The position numbers were made by a program, and so were the translations under genes. This document shows, piece after piece, positions 43,733 to 54,546 of a stretch of DNA of 64,000 bases (position 1 is the stretch's first letter; each line of letters opens with the position of its first letter). The stretch comes from Campylobacter volucris (GTDB lineage Bacteria; Campylobacterota; Campylobacteria; Campylobacterales; Campylobacteraceae). The stretch spans positions 1 to 64,000 of the forward strand of contig NZ_VOWJ01000013.1 of NCBI RefSeq assembly GCF_008011665.1. Direction: 5' to 3'. The notes beneath the pieces were generated by a model. The model had not been told where the DNA came from. It was given only the letters and a program-made list of their open reading frames with translations, and searched no databases.

Positions 43733-44625
43733 TAAAAATTGGCCTTTAGATCCATATCTTTATATAAATATGCCACTTCTTTACCATAACCATTAAACAT
43801 TAAAGTGGGTTTAGTAAAAAATTCTCCCAAAGGACGCTCGTTTGCTTGAGACCATCTTGGGTGAGAAACTTCCGGATTTACATTAGCATAAAAACCATAT
43901 TCTCTAGGATTGGCTAGTTCCCAAGTGCTTTTTGGTTGATCTTTGACAAATTCGATTTTAGCGATAGACTTAATACTCTTAAAGCCATATTTCCAAGGCA
44001 CTACTAAGCGAATTGGAGCCCCATTTTGTCCCAATAAAGGCTTTTTATACATACCAACAGCCATTAAGGTTAAAGGGTGCATAGCTTCATCCATTCTTAA
44101 GCCCTCCACATAAGGGTAATCAATAGTAGGAAAAAATGAAGCTTGATCTGGAAATTGATCTTTATCAAAAAGTGTAGTAAATTTAACAAATTTTGCGCTA
44201 CTTTTTACTTTACATTTTTCTATTAAAGCTCTCAGTTCAAAACCAACCCAAGGCACCACCATAGACCAAGTCTCAACACAGCGAAATCTATATACTCTTT
44301 CTTCTAAAGGAAGAGACAATAAATTTTGCATTGTTAAGGTTATTGGCTCTTCTACTTCTCCGCTTATTTCTATTTTCCAACCATTAGTATTGAAATTTCT
44401 AGCAAGTTCAACTGCTCTTTTTTTATCAGTAGAAAATTCATAAAAATTTACATAATTAGTTGCAACTTTTTCATCGCTTATTTTTAAATTTTGCATATTG
44501 TCACTAGGGGTAAAATTTAAAGCCATTAGTTTTGATTGTATCACACTTGTTCCAATAAGTGCTCCTACGCCAAGCTTTAAAAAATGGCGTCTATTGTTAT
44601 ATAAATTTTCATGGGTAATATTCAT
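43732..44625 (-). CDS. msrP: Periplasmic methionine-sulfoxide reductase catalytic subunit (molybdoenzyme)
   Basis: This 297-residue molybdopterin enzyme repairs oxidised Met in periplasmic proteins. It has a Tat signal NNRRHFLKLGVGALIG, the Mo-ligand Cys in YRFRCVETWSM, RLVVPWKYGFKSIK and the typical GFYANVNPEVSHPRW near the end. TatA is in this window. The start at 44625 lies 2 bases after a strong inverted repeat that contains its ribosome site. Confidence 0.94.
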   Translation of the reverse strand: MNITHENLYNNRRHFLKLGVGALIGTSVIQSKLMALNFTPSDNMQNLKISDEKVATNYVNFYEFSTDKKRAVELARNFNTNGWKIEISGEVEEPITLTMQNLLSLPLEERVYRFRCVETWSMVVPWVGFELRALIEKCKVKSSAKFVKFTTLFDKDQFPDQASFFPTIDYPYVEGLRMDEAMHPLTLMAVGMYKKPLLGQNGAPIRLVVPWKYGFKSIKSIAKIEFVKDQPKSTWELANPREYGFYANVNPEVSHPRWSQANERPLGEFFTKPTLMFNGYGKEVAYLYKDMDLKANF

Positions 44626-44627
44626 GC

Positions 44628-44671
44628 TTTTCCTTTATATGATTTGTAAAATTAAAACATATAAAGGAAAA
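44628..44671 (-). promoter_or_regulatory. Inverted repeat that covers the ribosome site of msrP
   Basis: On the mRNA strand TTTTCCTTTATATG (44671-44658), a 16-base loop and CATATAAAGGAAAA (44641-44628) form a perfect 14-bp stem, followed by GC and the ATG. AAAGGAAAA is the SD. No U-run follows, so it is not a simple terminator of the upstream gene. Confidence 0.7.
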
Positions 44672-44706
44672 CAAAAAATAATTTTTATTATTTTATAAAA
44701 AATATC

Positions 44707-46641
44707 TTAAAAAATTATATCGTTATTTTCAATAAGTATAGGGTTTTGTCTAGGAAAAGGAGATGTATTGGTATAATATTCTTTGTTTTTTTCAAAAAAT
44801 CCTTGATAAACTCCATTTGGAATCCTAAATTTTCTAGCACTATCAGGATAAAGCTCTAAGTATTTGGTTAAAAAATCTTTAAACACAGGAGCTGCGGTCC
44901 TAGCTCCTCCTTCTATTTGCCTCATAGGTTTATTATCATCATTACCATACCAAATAATCACTTCAATTTCTGGAGTTAATCCGCAAAACCAAGCATCTAT
45001 GCTTTTGTTTGAAGTTCCTGTTTTGCCCGCTATTTCTATATCTTCTACTTTTGCATTTTTACCTGTGCCATTTTTTACGACATTTTGCATCATATCATTA
45101 ACTAAAAAAGCTTGAGTTTCATCACTAACTCTTCTTTCGCCAGAATTAAATTCTACAACTATATTTCCATTTTTATCAAGCACTTTTTTAATGAGTATTA
45201 AGTCTTTTTGCACCCCGTAATTTCCAAATACTGTATATAATTTTGCATAATCATAAATTGAAATTCCAAAACTTCCAAGTACAATAGATAAGTCAATAGG
45301 GATGTTTTTAAACCCCATATTGTTTAATTTTTCATGTATTACATCAAGCCCAAGCGATAAAGCAAGATTGATAGTTGCTAGGTTTCTTGAGCCAGTTAAA
45401 GCTTCTTTTAGCGTGATTAATCCTTGGAAATTTCCTCCATAATTTTTTGGTTTCCAGTTTTTTTCATTTTTATCAGTACTTTCAAAAATTCTTGAAATAT
45501 CTGCTACCTTACTCATTGGAGAATAACCTAAATCTATAGCTATTTGATATAAAAATGGTTTAAATGAGCTTCCAGGTTGTCTTAAGCTTTGAGTTGCACG
45601 ATTGAAATTACTTTTTGCATAATTTACACCACCAAGTAAGGCTAAAATATCTCCTGTTTGATGATTTGCAACTATCATAGCCCCATTTAGCGTGCTTAAA
45701 TTTGCATCTTTATCTCTTTTAACTATCTCATCATAACCAAATTTTAAAGATTCTCTAGCGATATTTTGCACCTCAAGATCTATGGCTAGTTCGATTTTAT
45801 AACCACCACTTTTAAGATCTTTAATGCCACTTAATTGTTTTAAAACCTCTTGTGTTACATAAGGGGCTACATTTTGAGTTAAAGTATCATCATAAACTTT
45901 TGGAACTTCATTTAATGCATTTATGTATTCTTCTTGGCTAATCCAACCAAGATTGTACATTCTTTGGATAACACTATTTGCTCTTGCTAAAGATAAATCT
46001 AAATGTCTAGTAGGATCATATGTGCTAGGAGCTTTTGGCATTCCTACTAATATAGCTATTTCTTTTAAGCTCAACTCATCTAAATCTTTTCTAAAATATC
46101 CCAAAGCAGCAGTTTTTACTCCATAATATCCATGTCCAAAAAAGATGAAATTTAAATATCTTTCTAAAATTTGTTCTTTACTTAAAGTATTTTCTATTTT
46201 GTATGCAAGTAAAGCCTCTTTTAATTTTCTACTTAATGTTCTTTCAGGGGTTAATTCTGTATTTTTTATAAATTGTTGAGTAAGTGTAGAAGCTCCTTCC
46301 ATAGTCTTTCCACCACTTTTTACAATTTTTATAATCGCTCTAAAAATAGCATCAAAATTTACTCCATCATGCTCAAAAAAACTAGTATCTTCTATGGCAA
46401 CCAAAGCTTCTATTAATCTTGGAGGCAGTTCTTCATAATTTACATAAAAACGATGTTCATCAAAAACATTTGCTACTAACTTACCATTTCTATCAAAAAT
46501 TTGAGTAGTAAGAGGTGGTTTGTAATCTTTAAAAGTGTATTGATTTAAATCAGAATCAGAAAATAAATATGCAATAAAAATAAAAATTCCTATAGTGCAA
46601 ACTACACAAAAAGAAATAAAAATTTTAAATATTTTTATCAT
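44707..46641 (-). CDS. Penicillin-binding protein 1A, bifunctional class A
   Basis: This 644-residue inner-membrane enzyme polymerises and crosslinks peptidoglycan. It has an N-terminal anchor (residues about 8-28). The GT51 transglycosylase has EDTSFFEHDGVNF and GASTLTQQFIKN. The transpeptidase motifs are SSFK (SxxK), SRN (SxN; GSRNLATIN) and KTGTS. The start overlaps maf by 17 bases. It is read with alaS-maf as one minus-strand unit. Confidence 0.95.
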   Translation of the reverse strand: MIKIFKIFISFCVVCTIGIFIFIAYLFSDSDLNQYTFKDYKPPLTTQIFDRNGKLVANVFDEHRFYVNYEELPPRLIEALVAIEDTSFFEHDGVNFDAIFRAIIKIVKSGGKTMEGASTLTQQFIKNTELTPERTLSRKLKEALLAYKIENTLSKEQILERYLNFIFFGHGYYGVKTAALGYFRKDLDELSLKEIAILVGMPKAPSTYDPTRHLDLSLARANSVIQRMYNLGWISQEEYINALNEVPKVYDDTLTQNVAPYVTQEVLKQLSGIKDLKSGGYKIELAIDLEVQNIARESLKFGYDEIVKRDKDANLSTLNGAMIVANHQTGDILALLGGVNYAKSNFNRATQSLRQPGSSFKPFLYQIAIDLGYSPMSKVADISRIFESTDKNEKNWKPKNYGGNFQGLITLKEALTGSRNLATINLALSLGLDVIHEKLNNMGFKNIPIDLSIVLGSFGISIYDYAKLYTVFGNYGVQKDLILIKKVLDKNGNIVVEFNSGERRVSDETQAFLVNDMMQNVVKNGTGKNAKVEDIEIAGKTGTSNKSIDAWFCGLTPEIEVIIWYGNDDNKPMRQIEGGARTAAPVFKDFLTKYLELYPDSARKFRIPNGVYQGFFEKNKEYYTNTSPFPRQNPILIENNDIIF

Positions 46642-47179
46642 GAAATGCTTTCAAAATTTCGATGTTTAAACCTAAGATAGTGCTTTGGTTTCCTATGATT
46701 TTTTTGATATATTTTTTGTGAAATCCTTCGCTCATCACAGCTCCTGCTTTATTTTGATAAAGTTTTGAGTCAATATATGATTGTAAATCTTTTTCATCAA
46801 AATGCTTTAGTATTAAATCGCTTTTGCTTAAATTTATAAGTCTTTTATTATCTAAAATAAGAATCATAGCACTTAAAACGCTAATGGTTTTGCCGCTTTG
46901 AAATTTTAGCATTTTTAAAGCTTCCTCATCATTTGTAGCTTTAGTAAAAATTTCATTTTCAACACAAACTATACTATCAGCAAATAAAATATTTTTAAAT
47001 TCATAGTGTTTTTCTAAAAATTGTTTTTCTTTCTCAAAAACTACTTTTTGAACATATGAAAAAGGATTTTTATCTTGCACGCCTTTTTCATTATAATCAA
47101 AAAAGATTTGTTTAAAATTTATATTGGCTTCTTTGAGTAATTTTGCTCTTGAGCTAGAGCTTGAAGCTAGATATAACAT
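46625..47179 (-). CDS. Maf/Ham1-like nucleotide pyrophosphatase
   Basis: This 184-residue protein has the Maf N terminus LYLASSSSSRAKLLKEANI and FADSIVCVENE (the metal-binding D of the family). Maf proteins hydrolyse modified or canonical nucleoside triphosphates such as dTTP, UTP or 5-methyl-UTP. Its ATG shares one base with the end of alaS, and it overlaps the PBP1A start by 17 bases. Confidence 0.9.
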   Translation of the reverse strand: MLYLASSSSSRAKLLKEANINFKQIFFDYNEKGVQDKNPFSYVQKVVFEKEKQFLEKHYEFKNILFADSIVCVENEIFTKATNDEEALKMLKFQSGKTISVLSAMILILDNKRLINLSKSDLILKHFDEKDLQSYIDSKLYQNKAGAVMSEGFHKKYIKKIIGNQSTILGLNIEILKAFHDKNI

Positions 47180-49716
47180 TAATTTAAACTCTCATTGATA
47201 ATTTTTTGAGCATATTCTAAAGCTTCGTTAATTTTACTTATGTTTTTACCTCCAGCAGTGGCAAAATCATCTCTACCTCCACCGTTTCCATCTAATATGG
47301 TAGCAATTTCTTTTACTAACGCTCCAGCTTTAATAGGAGCATTTTTAACCCCAGCTACAATTTGCACTTTAAAATCTTTTTCTTGCAAGAGTAAAATCAC
47401 ACACTTGTCAAATTTGTTTTTAAATTCATCCACTAAATTTTTTAAATCTTTATTTTGAATTTGCATAATGCAAACTGCTATATTATTGATTATTTCATGT
47501 TTTAAATCTAGTTTGTTTGAATTTTTTAATTCATTTTTTAAATTTAAATTTTCATTTTTTAATTTATTAAAAGCGTTCAATACATCATTAGTTTTTAATT
47601 CTTCTTTGATTTTATTGAATTCTTCAAAAATAGAATTTACATATGTAAGCGCAGCTTTGCTTACCACAGCTTCTATTCTTCTAACTCCAGCACTTACTCC
47701 GCTTTCTTTTACTATATAAAAACTACCAATTTCAGAGGTATTTTTTACATGAGTGCCACCGCATAGTTCCTTGCTCTCACCTAAAGTTAAAACCCTAACT
47801 TTATCGCTGTATTTTTCACTAAACAAAGCTATAGCACCCCTTTTTTTGGCTTCTTCTAGTTCTAATAATTGGGTTTTAGCTAAACTAGCTTTAGCTATAT
47901 AGTCATTTACTAGGTTTTGAATTTGAAGCAGTTCTTCTTTGCTAAGTGCTTTAGTGTGGGTAAAATCAAAACGCAATTTATTATGCTCTACTAAAGATCC
48001 AGCTTGGCTAATGTGTGAGCCTAAAATCACTCTTAAAGCATGGTGTAAAAGGTGTGTTGCACTATGGTGTCTTGCGATTTGTTCTCTTTTTATAGTGTCA
48101 ATGCAGGCAATAACTTCATCATTACATTTTACATCTTGATTAAGTTTGACAAAAGATAAATTAATGTCAAAGAATTTTTGAGTGTCTAAAACTTCATTAT
48201 TGTTAATTGTGCCAGTATCTGCACTTTGTCCGCCACTTGTAGCATAAAATGGAGTTTTTTCAAGCATTAACCATACTTTTTGGCCTATTTTGGCATTTGT
48301 GATTATTTTAAAATTTTCATCCAAAATAGCTAAAATTTTTGTTTTTTCTTCATAATTTTCATAGCCACTAAAGATGTTAGTGCCAAATTTTTCAAGTAAA
48401 ATTTTAAAATCACCATTAATTGCTTTATCTCCACTGCCTTTCCAAGAAGCCTTTGCTCTTATTTTTTGCTCTTGCATTAATTTTTCAAATTCAGTCTCAT
48501 CTATTTTAATATTTTTTTCTCTTAACATATCAGCAGTCAAATCAAGCGGAAAACCATAAGTATCATAAAGTTTAAAAGCTACTTCTCCGCTAAAAATATC
48601 TTTAGTATTTTTTAATTCTTCATTGAAAATATGAATACCATTTTCAATGGTGCTTAAAAATCTTTCTTCTTCAAGGCGAATTTGCTCTTTAATAAAATCT
48701 TTTTTTTCGTTTAAATAAGTGTAATGATTGCCCATTAAATCGCATACTACATCGACTAATTGATACATAAAAGGCTTTTTTAATCCTAGTAGATAACCAT
48801 GTCTTAAAGCCCTTCTCATGATTCTTCTTAAAACATAGCCTCTACCTTCTTTATCAAAACGCACCCCTTGAGCTAGCAAAAATACACTTGAGCGGATATG
48901 ATCAGCTATTACTCTATAGCTTGCACCATCTTCATAGGTATAAGTTTTTCCACAAAGCTTAGTAATTACTTCGATTATAGGCATAAATAAAGAGCTATCA
49001 AAATTGCTAAATTTTCCTTCTTTTATAGCTACAACTCTTTCAAGCCCCATACCCGTATCAATGCTTGGTTTTGGTAGTGAAGTAAGCGTTCCATCAGCAC
49101 TTCTTTCATACTGCATAAATACTAAATTCCAAATCTCTAAAAATCTATCTCCATCACCACCCATATAATCTTCATCTGAATTAAAATACTCACTTCCTTG
49201 ATCATAAAAAATTTCACTACAAGGTCCGCAAGGGCCAGTATCTCCCATTTGCCAAAAATTATCTTTGTCACCAAATTTGTAGATTCTTTCTTTTTCTATA
49301 TGTTTTTGCCAAAGTTCATATGCTTGTTCATCATTTTCATGCACTGTTACATAAAGTCTATCTTTAGGTAATTTTAAAATTTGTGTAACAAATTCCCAAG
49401 CATAAGCAATAGCTTGTTCTTTAAAATAATCACCAAAGCTAAAGTTTCCAAGCATTTCAAAAAAAGTATGGTGTCTTGCTGTATAGCCAACATTATCTAA
49501 ATCATTATGCTTTCCACCTGCGCGTATGCAAGTTTGACAGCTTGTTTTTCTTGGAGGATTTGGACGAGGAATTTCTCCGGTAAAAATACTTTTAAAAGGC
49601 ACCATCCCAGCATTTGTAAAAAGCAAACTTGCATCGTCAGGTACCAATGGTGCACTAGGAGTGATTTCATGCCCTTTTGATTTAAAAAATTCTAGATATT
49701 CTTTTCTTATATCCAT
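47179..49716 (-). CDS. alaS: Alanyl-tRNA synthetase
   Basis: AlaRS has 845 residues, full length. Class II core: [45 protein letters not shown] and GMGLERV. The editing domain has [13 protein letters not shown] and CGGTHV. The C-terminal Ala domain [12 protein letters not shown] is present. The start is ATG at 49716 with GGGA before it. It leads the alaS-maf-PBP1A unit. Confidence 0.97.
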   Translation of the reverse strand: MDIRKEYLEFFKSKGHEITPSAPLVPDDASLLFTNAGMVPFKSIFTGEIPRPNPPRKTSCQTCIRAGGKHNDLDNVGYTARHHTFFEMLGNFSFGDYFKEQAIAYAWEFVTQILKLPKDRLYVTVHENDEQAYELWQKHIEKERIYKFGDKDNFWQMGDTGPCGPCSEIFYDQGSEYFNSDEDYMGGDGDRFLEIWNLVFMQYERSADGTLTSLPKPSIDTGMGLERVVAIKEGKFSNFDSSLFMPIIEVITKLCGKTYTYEDGASYRVIADHIRSSVFLLAQGVRFDKEGRGYVLRRIMRRALRHGYLLGLKKPFMYQLVDVVCDLMGNHYTYLNEKKDFIKEQIRLEEERFLSTIENGIHIFNEELKNTKDIFSGEVAFKLYDTYGFPLDLTADMLREKNIKIDETEFEKLMQEQKIRAKASWKGSGDKAINGDFKILLEKFGTNIFSGYENYEEKTKILAILDENFKIITNAKIGQKVWLMLEKTPFYATSGGQSADTGTINNNEVLDTQKFFDINLSFVKLNQDVKCNDEVIACIDTIKREQIARHHSATHLLHHALRVILGSHISQAGSLVEHNKLRFDFTHTKALSKEELLQIQNLVNDYIAKASLAKTQLLELEEAKKRGAIALFSEKYSDKVRVLTLGESKELCGGTHVKNTSEIGSFYIVKESGVSAGVRRIEAVVSKAALTYVNSIFEEFNKIKEELKTNDVLNAFNKLKNENLNLKNELKNSNKLDLKHEIINNIAVCIMQIQNKDLKNLVDEFKNKFDKCVILLLQEKDFKVQIVAGVKNAPIKAGALVKEIATILDGNGGGRDDFATAGGKNISKINEALEYAQKIINESLN

Positions 49717-49782
49717 AAATTAATCCCGTTAGTTTTTGTTTAAAATAATACCAAAAATACTTTAAATTAAGTAAAGCTATCT

Positions 49783-49788
49783 TATAAT
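49783..49788 (+). promoter_or_regulatory. -10 element of the DegT aminotransferase gene
   Basis: TATAAT lies about 28 bases before the ATG at 49817, in the spacer divergent from alaS. Confidence 0.55.
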
Positions 49789-49816
49789 CACATTTTACTT
49801 TTAATAAGGTTTGAAT

Positions 49817-50896
49817 ATGCAAATTCCTTTTATAGATTTAAATACTCAATATAATACATATAAAAATGAAATTGATTTAGCAATTAGCGAAGTTTTGCAA
49901 AGTTCTTCTTTTATAGGTGGGGCAAAACTTGAAGAATTAGAGCAAAATTTGGCTAGCTATGTAGGTATTAAACACGCAATTGGATGTTCGAGCGGGACTA
50001 GTGCTTTATATCTTGCTTTAAGGGCTTTAGAAATTGGTAAAGATGATGAGGTTATAGTGCCTAGTTTTACTTTTATAGCAACAGCTGAAGCAGTGGCTTT
50101 GGTAGGCGCCAAACCTGTTTTTGTAGATATAAATTTAACAAATTATAATCTTGATTTTGATGCAGTAAAAAAAGCTATCACTTCAAAAACTAAAGCCGTT
50201 ATAGCAGTTAGTATGTTTGGACAAATGAGTGATTTAAAAGCTTTAAATGAATTTTTAAAAGAAAAAAATATCGTTTTAATTGAAGATGGTGCACAAAGTT
50301 TTGGTGGAAGCTTTAAAGGAAAAAAATCTTGTTCCATTGCTCCGATTTCTTGCACGAGTTTTTTTCCTTCAAAGCCTTTGGGTGCTTATGGAGATGGTGG
50401 AGCGATTTTTTGTCATGATGATAAATTAGCTAAAAAAATCAAAATTTTACTCAATCACGGGCAAACTAAGCGTTATGAGCATAAATTTATAGGTATAAAC
50501 GGACGCCTTGATTGCTTACAAGCAGCAATTTTAAATGTAAAATTAAAACATTTAGAAGAAGAATTAGATAAAAGACAAAAAATAGCACAAATTTATGATA
50601 TAAATTTAAAAAATTGTCAAATTCCAAAAATTGACATAAATGCTATAAGTGCATACGCTCAATATAGTGTTTTAGTAGAAGATAGAGCTAGGATAATAGA
50701 AAAATTTGAAAAAGCAAATATTCCTTATGCTATTCATTATCCAACTCCTTTGCATAAACAACCTTGTTTTAGCGAGTTTTCAAATTTAGAGCTTAAAAAT
50801 GCAGAATATGCAAGCAAGCATATTTTATCTTTACCTTTTTCGCCTTTTTTAACACAAAAAGATCAAGAACAAGTAATTTTGCTTTTTAAAGATTAA
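49817..50896 (+). CDS. DegT/DnrJ/EryC1/StrS-family sugar aminotransferase
   Basis: This 359-residue PLP enzyme starts at the ATG MQIPFIDLNTQY (49817, AAGG upstream); the TTG two codons before is less likely. Motifs are GCSSGTSALYLALRAL, VIVPSFTFIATAEAV, EDGAQSFGG, and the PLP lysine in FFPSKPLGAYGDGGA. It aminates keto-sugar nucleotides for surface glycans. The next gene, a Gfo/Idh/MocA oxidoreductase, could make the 3-keto sugar used here. The exact sugar is unknown. Confidence 0.92.
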   Translation: MQIPFIDLNTQYNTYKNEIDLAISEVLQSSSFIGGAKLEELEQNLASYVGIKHAIGCSSGTSALYLALRALEIGKDDEVIVPSFTFIATAEAVALVGAKPVFVDINLTNYNLDFDAVKKAITSKTKAVIAVSMFGQMSDLKALNEFLKEKNIVLIEDGAQSFGGSFKGKKSCSIAPISCTSFFPSKPLGAYGDGGAIFCHDDKLAKKIKILLNHGQTKRYEHKFIGINGRLDCLQAAILNVKLKHLEEELDKRQKIAQIYDINLKNCQIPKIDINAISAYAQYSVLVEDRARIIEKFEKANIPYAIHYPTPLHKQPCFSEFSNLELKNAEYASKHILSLPFSPFLTQKDQEQVILLFKD

Positions 50897-50897
50897 A

Positions 50898-51767
50898 ATG
50901 ATGAAAATAGGTATTATAGGCCTTGGAAAAATGGGTCAAAACCATTTAAATGAGCTTGGTAAAAATAAACATTTTAAAATTAATGCACTTTTTGATCTTC
51001 ATAAGAATTCAAATTTAAGTTTTTATGAAGATATTTTTTATGATGATTTAGAGCAATTTTTAAATCAAAATAATGATATTATTATTATAGCAACTCCTAC
51101 CAAAACGCATTTGGAAATAGCAAAAAAAGTTTTTTGTAAATGTAAATGCGTATTGATTGAAAAACCTTTAGCATTAAATTTACAAGAGATAAAAGAAATT
51201 TCTAATTTAGCTCAAAAATATAATGTAAAAACTAGTGTGGGATTTTGCGAAAGATTTAATCCTGCTGTTTTAGCTTTAAAAAAAGAGCTTGCGAATGAAG
51301 AAATTGTTAGTATAAATATACAAAGATTTTCACCTTATCCACAAAGAATTAGCGATGTGGGAATTTTGCAAGATTTAGCTGTGCATGATCTTGATTTATT
51401 TTATTTTTTAAGTGGTAAAAAAATTATAAAGGCAAATATTTTAAAATATTTTCATAAAGATAAAATAAGAGAAGATGAAAGCATGATTTTATGTGAATTT
51501 GCAAGTGGTGCTATAGCTTGTACACATGAAAGTTGGAATAGCACTCAAAGATTGAGAAAAATTTCACTTATAAGTAAAAATCATTTTTATGAAGTAGATT
51601 TGTTAAATTTTTGTCTAAGTAAAGATGGAGTTGCTTTAAAATTTGATATCCAAACGCCACTTTTTGGTGAACATATGGCTTTACTTGATTTATTCTTAGA
51701 TAAACTAAGTTATTTAGCTACTATCGCTGATGCTTATGCGGTGCAAGAAATTTTAGAAAATTGTTGA
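50898..51767 (+). CDS. Gfo/Idh/MocA-family oxidoreductase
   Basis: This 289-residue protein (or 288 from the second Met) has an NAD-binding Rossmann start GIIGLGKMGQNHLNEL. The conserved EKPLALN carries the catalytic Lys, GFCERFNPAV follows, and DLAVHDLDLF holds the catalytic His/Asp. It is one base after the aminotransferase. The pair resembles the oxidase/aminotransferase couple of diamino- or amino-sugar pathways (WbpB/WbpE type), though the sugar is not known. Confidence 0.9.
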   Translation: MMKIGIIGLGKMGQNHLNELGKNKHFKINALFDLHKNSNLSFYEDIFYDDLEQFLNQNNDIIIIATPTKTHLEIAKKVFCKCKCVLIEKPLALNLQEIKEISNLAQKYNVKTSVGFCERFNPAVLALKKELANEEIVSINIQRFSPYPQRISDVGILQDLAVHDLDLFYFLSGKKIIKANILKYFHKDKIREDESMILCEFASGAIACTHESWNSTQRLRKISLISKNHFYEVDLLNFCLSKDGVALKFDIQTPLFGEHMALLDLFLDKLSYLATIADAYAVQEILENC

Positions 51768-51847
51768 TTTTAATCAAAATAAAATTAAAAAAAGTGTATT
51801 AAAAATTTGATGTGTTTTAGATTTTATTAAAATAAAAAGGCTTTTAT

Positions 51848-52753
51848 ATGAAATTGGTTTTATTTTTAAATATGGGTGGGGTTAATAAGCTAGAAGAATG
51901 TGAAGTTTTTTTAAAAAATATGTTTAATGATCCTTATATTTTAGGTATTAAAAATAATCTTCTTAGAAAATTTGTTGCTTTTATGATAACAAAATCTAGA
52001 CTTAAAGCCATGAGAGAAAATTATGAAAAAATGGGAGGAAAATCGCCTTTGACACAAATAACTCAAAATTTGTGCGATAAATTGAATTTAAAAAGCAATG
52101 AATATAAATTCGATTTTATTAGTTTATATGTACCTCCTTTTGCTTTAGATGTTTTAAGTAAATATAAATTCAAACAAGAAGATGAAATAATTTTATTTCC
52201 TTTGTATCCTCATCATTCTACAACCACTGTTAGTACTTCTTTGGAAATGATGGAAAAAGAATTAAAAAAAATAAAAATTCAAGCTAGTGTGAGGGTAATA
52301 GATGTGTTTTATAATGATGATATGTATAATCAAATGATTATTAAGCATATTTTGGAGAAAAAAAGCCATTTTGATTATAAGGCTTTGATCTTTTCTGCGC
52401 ATTCTTTACCGCTTTCTATCATTAAAAAAGGTGATTTATATGAAAAGCATGTGGTAAAACATGTTGAATTTTTAAAAGAAAAATTAAAAGATAAATTTGA
52501 TGAAATTTATCTTTCTTATCAATCAAAACTTGGTCCTGTAAAATGGCTTGAGCCAAATACTAGCGATGTTTTAGCAAATTTAAATTCAAAAGCTTTGATT
52601 TATCCTATATCTTTTTGTATAGATTGTTCTGAAACTATTTTTGAATTAGGTATGGAGTATAAGTATTTAGCAAAATGTGATTATGAATTAATTCCTTGTC
52701 CAAATGATAGTCATGAATTTATAGAATTTATTTTAAATTATTTAAAAATTTAA
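51848..52753 (+). CDS. hemH: Ferrochelatase
   Basis: Ferrochelatase inserts Fe2+ into protoporphyrin IX (or coproporphyrin), the last step of haem synthesis. It has 301 residues. It has LFLNMGGVNKLEE at the N terminus, PLYPHHSTTTVST, the catalytic His in FSAHSLPLSII and the second ligand region PISFCIDCSETIFEL with Glu. Its stop overlaps the ftsI stop on the other strand by 4 bases. Confidence 0.94.
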   Translation: MKLVLFLNMGGVNKLEECEVFLKNMFNDPYILGIKNNLLRKFVAFMITKSRLKAMRENYEKMGGKSPLTQITQNLCDKLNLKSNEYKFDFISLYVPPFALDVLSKYKFKQEDEIILFPLYPHHSTTTVSTSLEMMEKELKKIKIQASVRVIDVFYNDDMYNQMIIKHILEKKSHFDYKALIFSAHSLPLSIIKKGDLYEKHVVKHVEFLKEKLKDKFDEIYLSYQSKLGPVKWLEPNTSDVLANLNSKALIYPISFCIDCSETIFELGMEYKYLAKCDYELIPCPNDSHEFIEFILNYLKI

Positions 52754-54543
52754 TCTTGGGTTTTGATAGGTTTTAAATAGCTTTCTTTAATCAAAATATT
52801 TACCGTATCTTTAAACATGGGTAAAGCACTTTGAGCCGCGTAGTAGCTATAAGCTTTTGTAGGATTTCTTACTAAAACTCCTATGGTATATGCATGAGTT
52901 GCATCATTAGCAAAGCCAAAAAAGGAAGCATTATAGCGATTTGAAGTATATCCTTTTCTTTCAGCTATCCTTGCTGTTCCTGTTTTTCCACCTATGATAA
53001 TACCTTCTGTGATAGCTTTTTTTCCTGTGCCTTTTTCTATAACATTAATTAGAATTTGTTGCATTTCTTTAGCTGCTTTGCTTGAAAGAATTTTATCTTT
53101 TTTGATATCTTCATCTAATTTTACCAATCTACCATTTTGATAAAATTTATTTGCAATTTGTGGCGTGATATAAATTCCATCATTGTTAAAAACATTATAA
53201 GCAGCTAGAAGTTGTATGAAAGTGGTTTTGAGACCATAACCATAGCTTAAAACCGATTTTTCTATCTCTCTTAGTCTTTTTGGATTAGGAATTTCTCCTT
53301 TTTGCTCATAAGGTAAATCTATACCACTTTTTTCTCCAAAGCGAAAAATTCTAAGACCAGAAATGATTTCAAGATTACTAAGTCTTTGAGCAATTTTAAT
53401 CATACCTATGTTTGATGAATAAGTAATTATTTCTTCCATACTCATTTTGTTTTTAATATGATCATCGCGTATGGTAAATCTTCCAAGTTTGTATTGGCCT
53501 TTGTTGGTGTCTATGATTTCATTAGTTTTAATCTTATCAAGCATTAATGCAGTAGTAAATATAAAAGGCTTTATAACTGAACCTGCTTCATATCCATACT
53601 CAATAGCACTAGCATTTAATACAGATAAATCTCTTCCGCGATTTTGAGGATCGTATCTTCTTGAGCTAGCAAGTGCTAGAATTTTACCACTTTTACTTTC
53701 CATAATTCCAACGATGATTTCGTTTGCTTTTAGATCTTCATTTCTTTGATCGATTGCTTTTTCTAAGCTTTTTTGCAGTTTTAATGATATATTTAAGTAT
53801 AAATCACAGCCGTTAATTTTGCGTTGTTCGTAAGAATATAAATTTAAAATGATATTACCACCTATATCTTTTAAGCCTTGTATTTTTGCATTTTGCAAAG
53901 GATTAAGACAATCATTGTAGTATTTTTCCAAGCCCTTGATACCTGTATTTTTAAAAATTTCGTTTTCTTCATCCATATAGGTTCTAGTGTATCCCACAAC
54001 TGGAGTTAAGGAATCTTTTGGCATATAAATACGATCTTCTTTGTGCTCGATGATGTCAAGTCCTCTTGTTTCAACACGACCATTGCTATTTGTAAAGGCC
54101 TTAAAATAACCTTGCGTGTAAAGTTTTTTAGCAAGTTCTTTTAAATAGCTTGCATTTTTAGAATTAATATTTTGCAAGAGTATAAAACTATAACTTCTTT
54201 TTTTCTTCGCATTCATTCTTTTTTTGATATCTTGCATTTCTTCATCACTAGCACCACTATAAATTTGAAACAGTTTTAAAAAAAGTTCTTTTTTATCAGG
54301 ATTTAGGCTTCTTAAATCAATTTCGGCTCTATAAATTTGCCTACTAGAAGTAATAGTAAAATTATCACTAGTAATGATATTTCCCCTTAAAGCTGATAAA
54401 TATTGTTCTTTTTCTGTGTTAGGAATATGGCGTTTAGAGGTAAGAAAAAAGGTAGAAAGTAAAAATAAAACCATAAAAAACAGAGTCATACAAAATGCAA
54501 AGGCAACCTTAGAAACTCTATTTTTAATAGTGTTTTGGAGCAT
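52750..54543 (-). CDS. ftsI: Penicillin-binding protein 2/FtsI-type transpeptidase (class B)
   Basis: This 597-residue septal peptidoglycan transpeptidase has an N-terminal membrane helix (FAFCMTLFFMVLFLLSTFFL). The pedestal domain starts at LRGNIITSDN. Catalytic motifs: SVIK (AGSVIKPF), SSN (TYSSNIG), KTGT (GGKTGTARIA). It lies 3 bases after fliE, so an essential division gene sits in a flagellar operon under a sigma54 promoter. No clear internal promoter is seen. Confidence 0.95.
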   Translation of the reverse strand: MLQNTIKNRVSKVAFAFCMTLFFMVLFLLSTFFLTSKRHIPNTEKEQYLSALRGNIITSDNFTITSSRQIYRAEIDLRSLNPDKKELFLKLFQIYSGASDEEMQDIKKRMNAKKKRSYSFILLQNINSKNASYLKELAKKLYTQGYFKAFTNSNGRVETRGLDIIEHKEDRIYMPKDSLTPVVGYTRTYMDEENEIFKNTGIKGLEKYYNDCLNPLQNAKIQGLKDIGGNIILNLYSYEQRKINGCDLYLNISLKLQKSLEKAIDQRNEDLKANEIIVGIMESKSGKILALASSRRYDPQNRGRDLSVLNASAIEYGYEAGSVIKPFIFTTALMLDKIKTNEIIDTNKGQYKLGRFTIRDDHIKNKMSMEEIITYSSNIGMIKIAQRLSNLEIISGLRIFRFGEKSGIDLPYEQKGEIPNPKRLREIEKSVLSYGYGLKTTFIQLLAAYNVFNNDGIYITPQIANKFYQNGRLVKLDEDIKKDKILSSKAAKEMQQILINVIEKGTGKKAITEGIIIGGKTGTARIAERKGYTSNRYNASFFGFANDATHAYTIGVLVRNPTKAYSYYAAQSALPMFKDTVNILIKESYLKPIKTQD

Positions 54544-54546
54544 ATA

